Made by a program: the position numbers and the translations under genes
Origin: Chitinophaga niabensis
GTDB lineage: Bacteria; Bacteroidota; Bacteroidia; Chitinophagales; Chitinophagaceae
Assembly: GCF_900129465.1 (NCBI RefSeq)
Contig: NZ_FSRA01000001.1
Span: forward strand, 1,550,001-1,614,000
Direction of reading: 5' to 3'
DNA length: 64,000 nt
Shown: piece by piece, positions 17,340-27,470 of the stretch
How the letters are laid out: the number at the start of each line of letters is the position of its first letter
Numbering within the stretch: position 1 is the first letter of the stretch
Notes under the pieces: generated by a model
What the model was told of the DNA's origin: nothing
Database searches by the model: none
Seen by the model: the letters and a program-made list of their open reading frames with translations, nothing else

Positions 17340-19175
17340 ATGAGATATCATATCACAAAATATACCGCATTACTCAGCATCACTTTATTACTGTCTACCG
17401 GATGTAAAAAAGGTTTCTTTGATGGTGCCCCTAAAGACCTGCAAACCATTGAAATGGTATTCCAGAATAAACTGGAAGCAGAAAGCTGGCTTTCCGGCGT
17501 ATACAACCGCCTGCCGGATGTATGGGCAGACGGAACTGTTACCGGCAGGGGATTGGGCGAGCTTTGCGATGAGCTGGAACTGAATTCACCTTCCATTATT
17601 GCAGCAGGAACCATCAATGGCAGCAGCAGTATCAATGTGTATACTTCTTATTACCAGGCTATCCGCCTGGCCAATATATTCATGGCCAATATTGAGAACA
17701 GCAAAACCAATCTTTTGCTGGAACCCAATGGTGCGGAGCTGATCCAGCAGTATAAAGGAGAAGCGCGTTTCCTGAGAGCTTACTATTACTGGATGCTGAT
17801 CAGGTTCTACGGCCCTGTAGTATTGGTAGGTGATAAGATTGCCGGTGTGGATGACGACTTCCAGTTACCCAGGAATACCTGGAGCGAATGTGTGGATTAC
17901 ATCCTCGCGGAAATGGATGCTGCTAAAGACATGGTGCCTGAGAAACACATTGTACCTTCTTCCGGCGCGGATGATCTTACCCAAACCGGCCGCATCACCA
18001 AACTGATCGTGGAAGCGGTGAAGAGCCAGGTGTTGTTATATGATGCCAGCCCGCTCTTTAATGGTAACCCTGATTATGCCGGTTTCAAAAATACAGATGG
18101 CAAAGAACTGATGAACCTCACAGCTGATCCTCAGAAATGGGCACGTGCTGCCACTGCAGCTAAAATAGCGATCGATCATGCCGTAACGAACGGAAGGAAA
18201 TTATATGCGGTAACCAATGCAGATCCATTCCTCGCAGCAGTGAATTCTCACAGGGGGTTATTCTTAACAGGATGGGCAGACGAAGGTATCTGGTTAAGAA
18301 CAGTTACCGGTTATGCCGTATGGGAAGAACATTGTGCCCCGCGTGCCGTAAATGGTACTAAAACAGTAGCCGTACTGTCTATGCCACAGGAAATGGTGGA
18401 TATGTACAGGATGATCAACGGGCGCCGCATTGACGAAGCCGGCAGCAATTACGTGGAAACAGGTTTTACTGCTACCGCAAAAGCCAACTTCTATGTAGCC
18501 GGTACTTCTAATATGTATGTGAACAGGGAGCCACGCTTCTATACCAATGTTACTTTCAATGGTTCTACCATTCCCTTTGTGCCTAAAACAGGACTTACAA
18601 GAGTGGAATACTGGCCTGATGGTAATTCCGGCAACGGTAATGGTACCCAAACCATGTATCCTAAAACAGGTTACCTCGTGCGTAAGAACACCAATGCCAG
18701 CAGGAACCTTCAATCCAATGCCGGTAACGTAGTACGGCCTGCTATGTACATTCGTCTCGGTGAATTGTACCTCAACTATGCAGAAGCATTGAACGAATCC
18801 GATCCTACTAATCCGGATGTACTCACTTACCTGAACTTTATCCGTGTGCGTGGAGGGATCCCTGCTGTAGCTGCAGGATTAGACCAGGCTACCATGCGTA
18901 AGCTGATCCAAAGGGAACGTTGTATTGAGCTGGCATACGAAGGGCACCGCTTCTTTGATGTGCGCAGATGGAAGATCGTAACTGAACCGGAAGGCCGCCA
19001 GGGTGGAGAATTTCATGGTATGAACGTATTCACCGGTGCCGGTTTGGGCGATGTGGCATTCTATGCACGTACAAGGACCAGTACCCGTGTATGGAACACC
19101 AGGTATAACCTGCTGCCTTTACCACAAAGTGAAGTGAACAAGAACTTTAAAATGGTACAAACCTTTGGATACTAA
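17340..19175 (+). CDS. SusD/RagB-type surface glycan-binding lipoprotein
   Basis: 611 residues with a lipoprotein signal (LLSTGCKKG, Cys22). The N-terminal SusD-like region (FFDGAPKDLQTIEMVFQ) leads into TPR-like helices with the family block ARFLRAYYYWMLIRFYGPVVLV. The C-terminal RagB/SusD domain carries MYIRLGELYLNYAEALNE and RERCIELAYEGHRFFDVRRWKI, which are near-diagnostic. It caps the SusC barrel and delivers the ligand. It is co-transcribed with SusC (18-bp gap), and the sialidase starts 3 bp after its stop. The ligand is inferred from context as a sialylated oligosaccharide. Confidence 0.95.
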   Translation: MRYHITKYTALLSITLLLSTGCKKGFFDGAPKDLQTIEMVFQNKLEAESWLSGVYNRLPDVWADGTVTGRGLGELCDELELNSPSIIAAGTINGSSSINVYTSYYQAIRLANIFMANIENSKTNLLLEPNGAELIQQYKGEARFLRAYYYWMLIRFYGPVVLVGDKIAGVDDDFQLPRNTWSECVDYILAEMDAAKDMVPEKHIVPSSGADDLTQTGRITKLIVEAVKSQVLLYDASPLFNGNPDYAGFKNTDGKELMNLTADPQKWARAATAAKIAIDHAVTNGRKLYAVTNADPFLAAVNSHRGLFLTGWADEGIWLRTVTGYAVWEEHCAPRAVNGTKTVAVLSMPQEMVDMYRMINGRRIDEAGSNYVETGFTATAKANFYVAGTSNMYVNREPRFYTNVTFNGSTIPFVPKTGLTRVEYWPDGNSGNGNGTQTMYPKTGYLVRKNTNASRNLQSNAGNVVRPAMYIRLGELYLNYAEALNESDPTNPDVLTYLNFIRVRGGIPAVAAGLDQATMRKLIQRERCIELAYEGHRFFDVRRWKIVTEPEGRQGGEFHGMNVFTGAGLGDVAFYARTRTSTRVWNTRYNLLPLPQSEVNKNFKMVQTFGY

Positions 19176-19178
19176 TAT

Positions 19179-20780
19179 ATGACAGGAGCAAAGAGGATAT
19201 TGAGCGCACTATGTTTACTGCCCGTTTTGATGATGGCGCAGGAACAGAAAAAGTATAAGGTGCCGGTACTGAAAGGGAAAGAGATCAATCCTGTTATACG
19301 CATCCGTATTGATGCAGCAGGGGAGAACGAAACCCTTCAGCAGATGGAAGTCTCCATAAAAGGAGCGGCTATCCGGAATGTGAAGATCTTCAACGCCGGA
19401 GCAGATTCCGCTTTCCTGAAAGGTGAAAAGCCCCTTTTTGCAGAGGCGAAAGCTGCTGCTAAGATCACGTTTAAAGGCAACCTGCCGCTCCGCCAGGGAC
19501 CAAATTATCTCTGGGTAACGGTAACGCCTGATGTTAAGGCATTACTTACTGACCGACTGAATATCAACGTTACGACTGTTCAGCTAAACAACAGAACGGT
19601 AAAAGTACCTGCTGATAATTATACTAACAGATTGGGCATTGCATTAAGACAGCATAACCAGGATTCGGTACATACGTACCGGATCCCCGGGCTTGCTACT
19701 GCCAAAGACGGCACCCTCCTGGCTATCTATGATGTGCGCAGGGATAAAGGAGGCGATCTGCAGGGGAATATCGATATTGGTTTATCCCGCAGCCTGGATA
19801 AAGGCAAAACATGGCAGCCGATGCAGATTGTGCTGGATATGGGCACCTGGGGTAATTTGCCACAGCAGTTCAATGGTGTTTCAGACCCCAATGTGCTGGT
19901 AGATAAAAACACCGGCAACATTTTCATTTCCGGGTTATGGATGCACGGCGTGATCAACGAAAAGGGGAAATGGGTGGAAGGATTAACCGCAGAAAGTAAA
20001 GACTGGAACCACCAGTGGAAGACCAAAGGTTCTCAGCCCGGTTTTGATGTAAAGCAGTCCTCCCAGTTCCTGATCACCAAAAGTACAGATAACGGAAAAA
20101 CCTGGAGCGAACCCATTAACATCACCCGGATGTGCAAACAGGAAGACTGGTGGCTACTTGCACCAGCACCCGGGCAGGGCATTACGCTGAAAGACGGAAC
20201 GCTTGTAATGCCTACACAGGGCAGGAATGCAACGGGCAAAGCTTTCTCCAACATTACCTATAGTAAAGATGGTGGTAACACCTGGAAAACAAGTAATCCC
20301 GCTACAAAAGAATCCACTACAGAAAATATGGCGGTAGAATTGTCTGACGGCAGCATCATGTTAAACATGCGTTCCGGAGCCAACAGCAGGGATACCAGCA
20401 GCACAAATGGCAGGGTAGTGGCCACCACCGTTAACCTGGGGCAGGATTGGGTGATACATCCCACCTCTCACAATGCATTGCCGGAACCCACCTGCATGGC
20501 CAGCATTATCAGGCATGATCTTATACAAAATGGAAAGAAAAGGTCCGTACTGTTGTTTGCAAACCCGGATTCAAAAACAGCCCGTCAGCATATGACCATC
20601 AAAGTAAGTTACGATGATGGCAAAACATGGCCGGGTCATAAAAAGATCTTACTGGACGAAGGGAAGAGCAGAGGTTATTCCTGTTTAACCAGCATAGACA
20701 ATAATACCATTGGTATCTTATACGAAAGCAGCCAGGCGGACCTGGTGTTCCAAACCATACAATTAGAAGAACTATTATGA
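19179..20780 (+). CDS. Exo-alpha-sialidase (GH33) with N-terminal accessory domain
   Basis: 533 residues with signal peptide (ALCLLPVLMMAQ), no lipobox, so periplasmic or secreted. Residues about 25-145 are a beta-rich domain of the kind found at the front of Bacteroides sialidases. The catalytic propeller begins with the RIP motif R168-I-P in HTYRIPGLA. The acid/base candidate is Asp193 in RRDKGGDLQGNID. Four Asp-boxes follow (SLDKGKTW, STDNGKTW, SKDGGNTW, SYDDGKTW). The nucleophile Tyr is expected in GILYESSQ near 515. It is the most typical GH33 enzyme of the three here. Its stop codon overlaps the nanA start (ATGA), implying translational coupling of sialic acid release and cleavage. Confidence 0.92.
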   Translation: MTGAKRILSALCLLPVLMMAQEQKKYKVPVLKGKEINPVIRIRIDAAGENETLQQMEVSIKGAAIRNVKIFNAGADSAFLKGEKPLFAEAKAAAKITFKGNLPLRQGPNYLWVTVTPDVKALLTDRLNINVTTVQLNNRTVKVPADNYTNRLGIALRQHNQDSVHTYRIPGLATAKDGTLLAIYDVRRDKGGDLQGNIDIGLSRSLDKGKTWQPMQIVLDMGTWGNLPQQFNGVSDPNVLVDKNTGNIFISGLWMHGVINEKGKWVEGLTAESKDWNHQWKTKGSQPGFDVKQSSQFLITKSTDNGKTWSEPINITRMCKQEDWWLLAPAPGQGITLKDGTLVMPTQGRNATGKAFSNITYSKDGGNTWKTSNPATKESTTENMAVELSDGSIMLNMRSGANSRDTSSTNGRVVATTVNLGQDWVIHPTSHNALPEPTCMASIIRHDLIQNGKKRSVLLFANPDSKTARQHMTIKVSYDDGKTWPGHKKILLDEGKSRGYSCLTSIDNNTIGILYESSQADLVFQTIQLEELL

Positions 20781-21703
20781 ACAAAATTACCGGATTAATA
20801 GCTGCAACCTTTGCAGCTTATCATGAGGATGGTGCAGTAAACCTGGAGATCATTCCTGCTATTGTTGAAAAAATGATCGCCGACGGTTTATCTGGCGTAT
20901 TTATTTGCGGTACTAACGGAGAAGGTCCTAATCTCACCATCGAAGAAAGGATGGCCATTGCAGAAGCTTATGTAAAGGCAGCCGGCAAACGCATCCTGGT
21001 GCTGGTGCATGTGGGCCACAGTTCAATTGCTGAATGCCGTAAGCTGGCGGCACATGCTGAAAAGATAGGCGCAGATGCTATTTCTTCTGTTGCTGCATTC
21101 TATTTCAAACCCGGTTCCGTAAGCAACCTGGTGAAAAGCATGGCACAGATCGCATCTGCAGCACCTAACACACCGTTCTATTATTACAACATTCCTGCGC
21201 TCACAGGCGTGGCGATGGATATGATCGAATTTTTAAGGCAGGCAGAAAAACAGATACCCACACTTGCCGGGATCAAATACACGGCTGCTACCTTACACGA
21301 ATACCATGCTTGTGTAAATTATAAAAATGGTAAGTTCGATATCTTATTCGGTTACGATGAAATGCTGTTGCCTGCATTGGCAGTAGGTGCAAAAGGAGCT
21401 ATCGGCAGCACCTACACTTTTGCGGCGCCATTGTACCTGAAGGTAATGAAGTTGTATGAAGAAGGGATGAGCGAAGAAGCGGCGGCTACCCAGTTGCATG
21501 CGGTGAATATGGTGCGTTGCCTGGTGAAATATCCACCCATCCCTGCACAAAGGGCTATAATGAAAATGGAAGGATTTGAATTAGGTACCTGCCGTTTACC
21601 ACTGGAACCATTGAACGAAAAGGAAACAGCAGATTTTAAAGCATCACTGGAAGAGATAGACTTTTTCAATGTAGTGAAAGAGAGTCGTCAGCTTATAGAT
21701 TGA
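20777..21703 (+). CDS. nanA: N-acetylneuraminate lyase
   Basis: 308 residues, class I aldolase that splits N-acetylneuraminate into N-acetylmannosamine and pyruvate in the cytoplasm. Signatures: GTNGE (45-49), the substrate-carboxylate Tyr in YYYNIP (Tyr137), and the Schiff-base Lys167 in LAGIKYTA. The YNIP and KYT context matches true sialic acid lyases rather than DHDPS. It overlaps the preceding sialidase by ATGA and the following nanM also by ATGA, so three genes are translationally coupled. No N-acylglucosamine 2-epimerase (NanE) or ManNAc kinase gene lies in the locus; those steps must be encoded elsewhere. Confidence 0.92.
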   Translation: MNKITGLIAATFAAYHEDGAVNLEIIPAIVEKMIADGLSGVFICGTNGEGPNLTIEERMAIAEAYVKAAGKRILVLVHVGHSSIAECRKLAAHAEKIGADAISSVAAFYFKPGSVSNLVKSMAQIASAAPNTPFYYYNIPALTGVAMDMIEFLRQAEKQIPTLAGIKYTAATLHEYHACVNYKNGKFDILFGYDEMLLPALAVGAKGAIGSTYTFAAPLYLKVMKLYEEGMSEEAAATQLHAVNMVRCLVKYPPIPAQRAIMKMEGFELGTCRLPLEPLNEKETADFKASLEEIDFFNVVKESRQLID

Positions 21704-22689
21704 ACATGGCTATTGAAACGTTAGAAGAGAATTACCTGACATGGCAGGATAGCCTGCCTTCCATTCCTGATCCCGTTGGTTTTGCCGGTTCTTTTGCCGG
21801 TGTTTCCAATGGCACTTTACTGGTGGCAGGCGGGGCTAACTTCCCGGATGGCGGTACACCCTGGACGGGTTCTAAAAAAGTATGGCATCAGCACATCTTT
21901 GCGCTGGAAAAACCGGGTGGCGAATGGAAAACAGCAGGTATCCTGCCACATGCATTAGGCTACGGCGCTACGGTTACCTGGAAGGATGCCTGCATCCTCA
22001 TCGGTGGCAGCAGTGAGCAGGGGCATCATGCAGAAGTATGGATGCTGAAATACATAGATGGAAGGATTGCCTGTACAGCCTTACCTTCCCTGCCAAAAAC
22101 CATCGCTAACACCTCGGGGGTGTTAATCGGTGATGTGATCTATGTGGCAGGAGGTACTGAAACACCGGATGCGTTGCAGACGGAAAAGAACTGCTGGGTG
22201 CTGGACCTTGCTGCGGAACATAAAGCCTGGAAAGTATTGCCACCATGGCCCGGCCCTTCACGTATGCTCGCGGTAACGGGTACACTGGATGGAAATTTCT
22301 ATCTTTTCAGTGGCGCGGAACTGGAGAATGGTGTTCGGAATTATCTGAGGGATGCTTACGAATATTCACCAGAGCATGGCTGGAAGAAACTGGCTAATCT
22401 TCCCTCAGCTACAGTGGCTGCACCTTCACCTGCCTTTGACCTAATGATCTTTGGCGGAGATAATGGAGCCGCCACAGCACAAAGAGATCAACATCCTGGC
22501 TTTTCCAGGCAGATATTGAATTATAATACACATACAGATACCTGGTCAGTAAGAGGGCAGTTGCCGGCAGCACCGCCGGTAACCACCACATTGACGGTTT
22601 GGAACGGTAATGTAGTGATACCGGGAGGTGAAGTGAAACCCACCATCCGTACCACTAAAGTACTCACAGGTATTGTTAAACAGCATTGA
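21700..22689 (+). CDS. nanM: N-acetylneuraminate epimerase (kelch-type mutarotase)
   Basis: 329 residues made of kelch-type beta-propeller blades (VAGGANF, LIGGSSEQ, YVAGGTETPD, FSGAELENG, FGGDNGAA, VIPGGEVKP). It matches the cyclically permuted mutarotase family, which equilibrates alpha and beta anomers of N-acetylneuraminate. The start at 21700 overlaps the nanA stop by ATGA; a second ATG two codons later (21706) is possible. There is no signal peptide, unlike the periplasmic Escherichia coli NanM, so it is predicted to work in the cytoplasm next to NanA. This supports a role in supplying the anomer that the lyase prefers. Confidence 0.85.
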   Translation: MNMAIETLEENYLTWQDSLPSIPDPVGFAGSFAGVSNGTLLVAGGANFPDGGTPWTGSKKVWHQHIFALEKPGGEWKTAGILPHALGYGATVTWKDACILIGGSSEQGHHAEVWMLKYIDGRIACTALPSLPKTIANTSGVLIGDVIYVAGGTETPDALQTEKNCWVLDLAAEHKAWKVLPPWPGPSRMLAVTGTLDGNFYLFSGAELENGVRNYLRDAYEYSPEHGWKKLANLPSATVAAPSPAFDLMIFGGDNGAATAQRDQHPGFSRQILNYNTHTDTWSVRGQLPAAPPVTTTLTVWNGNVVIPGGEVKPTIRTTKVLTGIVKQH

Positions 22690-22692
22690 TAC

Positions 22693-23904
22693 ATGAAGCA
22701 TTCCTTTTACTCCTGGACAATTGTAGCTATGCTCTGGATAGTGGCTTTTTTGAACTATCTGGACAGGATACTGATCACTTCCATGCGCGATCCTATTGTG
22801 GCCGATTTCGGCCTTACAGATGCGCAATTCGGATTGCTGACCTCTGTATTCCTCTGGTCGTACGGTATTCTCAGCCCATTTGGTGGTTTCTTTGCGGACA
22901 GGTACAGCAGGAAAAAAGTGATTGTGTTCAGCGTAATGGTATGGTCTGCCGTAACCTTGTGGACAGGCTTCACGCATTCCTTCTACGAAATGCTGACCGC
23001 CCGTTTCCTGATGGGTGTGAGTGAGGCTTGTTATATTCCTGCAGCACTGGCTTTGATCACGGATTATCATAAAGGCCGTACACGTTCACTGGCAACAGGT
23101 TTGCATATGAGTGGCCTGTATGCAGGGCTGGCATTGGGTGGCCTGGGTGGTTACATTGCTGAGCTGTGGGGATGGCGTTCCGGTTTCCATGTATTCGGGA
23201 TCGTTGGGATTGTGTATTCTATCATATTATTATACGTTTTAAAAGACTATAAAAAAACAGCGGAAGAAGGAACAGCCACTGTTACAACAGAAAGCATCAG
23301 CCTTACCGGCGCATTAAAAGAATTATTCAGCAAAGCCTCTTTCTTTATACTTCTTGTATATTTTGCTGTACTGGGCATTGTGAACTGGCTGGTGTATGGG
23401 TGGCTGCCAACCTTCCTCAAAGATCATTTCCATCTTAACCTGGGAGAAGCCGGTATTTCCGCTACCGGTTATATACAAATAGGTTCCTTTATTGGCGTTG
23501 TATTAGGCGGTATCCTGGCAGACAGGTGGACGCGTAAGAACAACAGGGGGCGTTTGTATGTACTGATCATTGGTTTTACCCTGGGCGCACCGTTCTTATT
23601 CCTGATGGCTTCTACCACTATATTCAGCATTGCTATCATTGCCATGTTGTTCTTTGGACTGGCAAGAGGTTTCAATGATGCGAACATGATGCCCATCTTA
23701 AGGCAGGTGGCGGATGGAAGATACATTGCTACAGGATATGGATTCCTGAATTTCTTAAGCACCATTATAGGTGGTTTGATGGTATATGTGGGTGGCGCTC
23801 TCAAGGATGCGCAGATAGACCTTTCTATCATATACCAGGTATCCGCAGTTGCCATGTTACTGGCTACCTGGTTGTTATTTGCGGTGAAGTTGAAGAAGAA
23901 CTAG
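22693..23904 (+). CDS. MFS transporter, probable sialic acid permease
   Basis: 403 residues with 12 predicted membrane helices. The first helix pair shows NYLDRILI and the loop motif GGFFADRYSRKKVIV (MFS motif A), repeated in the second half as GGILADRWTRKNNRG. MGVSEACYIPAALALITDY is the helix-4/5 signature of the anion:cation symporter-like and NanT-like branch. It is predicted to carry sialic acid across the inner membrane by proton symport, between the periplasmic sialidases and cytoplasmic NanA. It lies 3 bp after nanM. The substrate assignment rests on context; a hexuronate or organic anion is the alternative. Confidence 0.85.
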   Translation: MKHSFYSWTIVAMLWIVAFLNYLDRILITSMRDPIVADFGLTDAQFGLLTSVFLWSYGILSPFGGFFADRYSRKKVIVFSVMVWSAVTLWTGFTHSFYEMLTARFLMGVSEACYIPAALALITDYHKGRTRSLATGLHMSGLYAGLALGGLGGYIAELWGWRSGFHVFGIVGIVYSIILLYVLKDYKKTAEEGTATVTTESISLTGALKELFSKASFFILLVYFAVLGIVNWLVYGWLPTFLKDHFHLNLGEAGISATGYIQIGSFIGVVLGGILADRWTRKNNRGRLYVLIIGFTLGAPFLFLMASTTIFSIAIIAMLFFGLARGFNDANMMPILRQVADGRYIATGYGFLNFLSTIIGGLMVYVGGALKDAQIDLSIIYQVSAVAMLLATWLLFAVKLKKN

Positions 23905-23940
23905 TTAACCAGTTTTCTTAAACCCAAATATAAACCCGTT

Positions 23941-25173
23941 ATGCAAAAAACAATGAACGCGGGCATAAGCGCATTATGCCTGGTGCTTTCTATTGCCTGT
24001 ACAAAACAGCAAACCCTTTCAGAGAAGTTAAGCCCTAATGAAGCGAATGCCGTTGCAGATGCCCAACTGCTGGCTGCCGCACAGGTGCACACCTCCGCAA
24101 AGATCTTCGATGGCGGCGGTTCCGATGGCTATCATTCTTTCAGGATCCCTTCCCTGATCAGGACCACCAACGGCACACTCATCGCATTTGCCGAAGGCAG
24201 GATGAGCAGTAACAAAGATTACGGGAACATTAACCTGGTGTACAAAAGGTCCACAGACAATGGTGCTACCTGGTCTGCACTGGGAGAAGTGGTAGGTGTA
24301 GGGCCTGGTACCTGGGGTAATCCAACCGCTGTAGTAGATCAATCCACCGGAAGAGTATGGCTGTTCATGTCATGGAACAGCGGAGACCATAACCAATCCG
24401 GCACGGATGGTTATCAGAAGATAGACAGCTGGGGCGAAAGGAAAGTATATGTATCCTACAGCGACAACAACGGCGCCAGCTGGTCTCCGCAGCAAGACCT
24501 TACTTCCACTTTATTGCCTTCCAATTATACCTGGGATGCCATGGGCCCTGGTGTTGGTGTGCAAAAGAGTAAAACAGGCGCAACAGGCCGGCTTATTATT
24601 CCTGCTATTGGCCGGAATATCTACAGCGATGATCATGGTGTTACCTGGCATTATCAACTCATTCCATCCGGAACCAGTGAAGGCACTATCATCGAAAAAT
24701 TAAATGGCGGGCTGATCCGGAACGACAGGCCTGTTATGAGCCAGTGGGAGCTTTCCAAAAGAAGAAGGATCTCAGTGGGTTCCATCACCAGCTTCCCTGC
24801 ATGGACCTCTGATCCGGACCTGTTAGATCCTGCCTGCCAGGCTTCTGTATTAAGGTATACAGACAATCCTAACCGCATCATGTTCCTCAACTCTGCCAGT
24901 ACGGAAACAAGAGGGAAAATGCGGGTCAGGATCACTTATGATGAAATGGGTACCTGGCCCATCAGCAGAAGGATCTTTGATAACTTAACAGAGCAGCAGG
25001 CCATTGATCAGGGGAAAGGAGGTTATTCCAGTATGGCTAAAACAGCAGATTTTATGGTGGGCGCCTTGATAGAAGTGAATGAGGATACGGGAAGTTCTTC
25101 CACGAGCAACCGGTCTATTGAGTTTCACAAATTTAATCTGCCCTGGATCCTGAACGGGGCTACAGAACCATGA
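23941..25173 (+). CDS. Exo-alpha-sialidase lipoprotein (GH33)
   Basis: 410 residues with a lipobox (LVLSIAC, Cys20). The RIP motif is R68-I-P in YHSFRIPSLI. The acid/base candidate is Asp93 in GRMSSNKDYGNINLVYKRS. Asp-boxes are STDNGATW, SDNNGASW and SDDHGVTW, plus a degenerate one (TYDEMGTW). The order RIP, EGR, Asp-boxes and a late RVRITYD strand matches the bacterial GH33 fold. It is the third sialidase of the locus and the last gene of the run, 36 bp after the transporter. Its separate lipid anchor suggests it may work on a different side or linkage from the soluble enzyme at 19179. A terminator follows. Confidence 0.9.
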   Translation: MQKTMNAGISALCLVLSIACTKQQTLSEKLSPNEANAVADAQLLAAAQVHTSAKIFDGGGSDGYHSFRIPSLIRTTNGTLIAFAEGRMSSNKDYGNINLVYKRSTDNGATWSALGEVVGVGPGTWGNPTAVVDQSTGRVWLFMSWNSGDHNQSGTDGYQKIDSWGERKVYVSYSDNNGASWSPQQDLTSTLLPSNYTWDAMGPGVGVQKSKTGATGRLIIPAIGRNIYSDDHGVTWHYQLIPSGTSEGTIIEKLNGGLIRNDRPVMSQWELSKRRRISVGSITSFPAWTSDPDLLDPACQASVLRYTDNPNRIMFLNSASTETRGKMRVRITYDEMGTWPISRRIFDNLTEQQAIDQGKGGYSSMAKTADFMVGALIEVNEDTGSSSTSNRSIEFHKFNLPWILNGATEP

Positions 25174-25184
25174 TAAAATAACAG

Positions 25185-25212
25185 GTGGCTAAACTTATTA
25201 AAGTTTAGCCAC
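25185..25212. terminator. Bidirectional terminator between sialidase and copA
   Basis: A perfect 12-bp stem GTGGCTAAACTT / AAGTTTAGCCAC (25185-25196, 25201-25212) with an ATTA loop. The minus-strand copA stop codon (25198-25200) lies in the loop and the last four copA codons form one arm. Confidence 0.85.
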
Positions 25213-27396
25213 TTTTAATCTTAAACTATTACTCACCACACTTACAGAACTAAGTGCCATGGCAGCCCCTGCGATCATCGGGTTTAAGAGGAAGCCGTTC
25301 ACGGGGAATAACACACCGGCCGCCAGCGGAATACCAATGATGTTATAGATGAATGCCCAGAAGAGGTTCTGTTTAATGGTGGCTACCGTTTTACGGGAAA
25401 GCTTTAATGCTTTGGGAATGCTGTTCAGGTCTGAAGTGATCAGCGTCATCTTAGCCACATCCATCGCAATATCAGAACCTTTACCCATAGCGATACTTAC
25501 ATCTGCCTGAGCCAGCGCCTGCGAGTCATTGATACCATCGCCTACCATGGCTACCACTTTTCCAGCCTGCTGTAATTCTTTTACAAATTCTGCCTTGTAA
25601 GCCGGTAATACTTCAGCTTTATATTGTGTGATGCCAACGTTGCGGGCAACTGCTGCTGCGGTATGTGCATTGTCTCCCGTAAGCATGTACACTTCAATAC
25701 CATCCCGCTGAAGGGCGTTAATAGCTGTTTTGGAAGTTTCCTTGATCTTGTCTGCAATAGCAATGATGGCGAGCAGCTCCTGTTCATTGGCGAAATAGAT
25801 CACCGTTTTAGCTTCTTCCTGCAACTCGCCGGCCTGTGAAAGCTGTATCTGGTTAAGCGTAACAGGCAAAAGTTTTTTGTTACCCACGAAGTAGGTCTTT
25901 CCTTCGTAAGTACCTTTAATTCCCTGCCCGGTAATGCTTTCAAAGCTGTCCAGTTTTACGGGTTTCACTTTTAAATAGCTCACAACAGCTTCTGCCAGCG
26001 GATGTTCAGATTGTTGTTCAAGCGTGAAAAGAACAGACCTCAGATCCGTTGCAGTTGTATTCCAGATCATGTCTGTTACTACCGGTTTACCTTCTGTAAT
26101 GGTACCTGTTTTATCCAGGATGATAGCGTTTACTTTATGCCCCAGTTCCAGGCTTTCTGCGTCTTTTATAAGGATGTTGTTTTCAGCGCCTTTACCAACG
26201 CCTACCATGATCGCAGTAGGTGTAGCCAGTCCAAGCGCACAGGGGCATGCGATCACCAATACCGTTACGGCCGTCAGTAAGCCATGTGTGAAAGCATTTT
26301 CACCACCCAGTACCATCCAGGTAATAAAAGTAAGGATGGCGATACCGATCACTACCGGCACAAAGATCCCGGCGATCTTATCCACCAGTTTCTGTACCGG
26401 TGCTTTACTACCCTGTGCTTCCTGTACCATTTTAATGATCTGTGCCAGCACAGTGTCTGCACCTACCTTTTCTGCTTTGAACTGAAAACTGCCTTTCTGA
26501 TTGATGGTACCGGCAAATACGGCTTCTCCCTGTTTTTTAAGTACAGGCACCGGTTCGCCGCTGATCATACTTTCATCCACATAAGATTCTCCGTTCACCA
26601 CCTTACCATCCACAGGGATCTTTTCACCGGGTTTAACGAGCAGCACATCCTGCACCATTACATTGGAAATGGGGATCTCCTTCGTATCTCCGGAAGCATC
26701 TACCAGCAGTACTGTTTTAGGTTGCAGGCCAATGAGCTTTTTAATGGCAGAAGAAGTATTGGATTTGGCTTTTTCTTCCAGCAGTTTACCCAAAGAAATG
26801 AAAGCGATCACCACGGCAGCAGCTTCAAAATACACATGTGGGTGTAAACCGCGCTGGTGCCAGAATTCAGGGTATATTGTATTGAAGGCACTAAAGATCC
26901 AGGCAATGCCTGTACTCAGTGCTACGAGGGTATCCATGTTGGCTTTGCCATGTTTCAGCTGTTTCCAGGCATTCACAAAGAAGTTCCGGCCAAAGAAGAA
27001 CACCACCGGTGTGGCCAGGACCATCATGATCCAGTTGCCATAAGGCATGTCCATAAAGAACATACCAATGATCACAATGGGAAGGGACAGGATGGAAGAC
27101 CAGATGGTGCGTTGTTTTACTTCATTATAATGGCGGCGTTGTGCTTCTTCCTTTACTTCATCCTGGTTATCCTTGTCTATCACCAGGTCGTAACCAATGG
27201 AACGTACTGTTTTTTGAAGGGTTTCCGGCGTTGCAGCCGTAGGGTCATATTGCACCCAGGCTGTTTGATTCGCGAAGTTCACACCCGCATCCTTAACACC
27301 CGGTGCGGACTTTAGCATGGATTCCACGCTCACTGCGCAGGCTGCACAGGTCATTTCCAGTACCGGGAAAGTTTCTTTTGTGATAGCGGTTGACAT
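25198..27396 (-). CDS. copA: Copper-translocating P-type ATPase
   Basis: 732 residues from the ATG at 27396 (an upstream extension would need TTG). One N-terminal HMA domain with MTC17AAC20; two Cu-specific helices; the actuator motif SGEPVPV; the membrane CPC in [13 protein letters not shown]; the phosphorylation site DKTGTITEG; the HP motif in SEHPLAEAV; the ATP-binding GDGIND; and the last helices with YNIIGIP and [16 protein letters not shown], which are typical of Cu(I) exporters. It exports Cu(I) from the cytoplasm at the expense of ATP. It diverges from arsR over 112 bp. A CCGCC-N6-GGCGG hairpin (27419-27434) lies in its leader region. No CueR-type regulator is adjacent. Confidence 0.93.
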   Translation of the reverse strand: MSTAITKETFPVLEMTCAACAVSVESMLKSAPGVKDAGVNFANQTAWVQYDPTAATPETLQKTVRSIGYDLVIDKDNQDEVKEEAQRRHYNEVKQRTIWSSILSLPIVIIGMFFMDMPYGNWIMMVLATPVVFFFGRNFFVNAWKQLKHGKANMDTLVALSTGIAWIFSAFNTIYPEFWHQRGLHPHVYFEAAAVVIAFISLGKLLEEKAKSNTSSAIKKLIGLQPKTVLLVDASGDTKEIPISNVMVQDVLLVKPGEKIPVDGKVVNGESYVDESMISGEPVPVLKKQGEAVFAGTINQKGSFQFKAEKVGADTVLAQIIKMVQEAQGSKAPVQKLVDKIAGIFVPVVIGIAILTFITWMVLGGENAFTHGLLTAVTVLVIACPCALGLATPTAIMVGVGKGAENNILIKDAESLELGHKVNAIILDKTGTITEGKPVVTDMIWNTTATDLRSVLFTLEQQSEHPLAEAVVSYLKVKPVKLDSFESITGQGIKGTYEGKTYFVGNKKLLPVTLNQIQLSQAGELQEEAKTVIYFANEQELLAIIAIADKIKETSKTAINALQRDGIEVYMLTGDNAHTAAAVARNVGITQYKAEVLPAYKAEFVKELQQAGKVVAMVGDGINDSQALAQADVSIAMGKGSDIAMDVAKMTLITSDLNSIPKALKLSRKTVATIKQNLFWAFIYNIIGIPLAAGVLFPVNGFLLNPMIAGAAMALSSVSVVSNSLRLKVAKL

Positions 27397-27470
27397 TTTT
27401 TTTATTTTATACAAAGTTCCGCCCTTTCAGGCGGGGAGTACTTATATAATTGGGGTATTCTTTTATAATA

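Noticed and set aside
11955..25173. A nanE, ManNAc kinase or regulator gene inside the sialic acid locus
   Set aside because: All frames in the locus are assigned; gaps are too small for a further gene.
26002..27315. Several long plus-strand frames opposite copA
   Set aside because: They are antisense shadows of the conserved ATPase coding sequence, with no recognisable domains.
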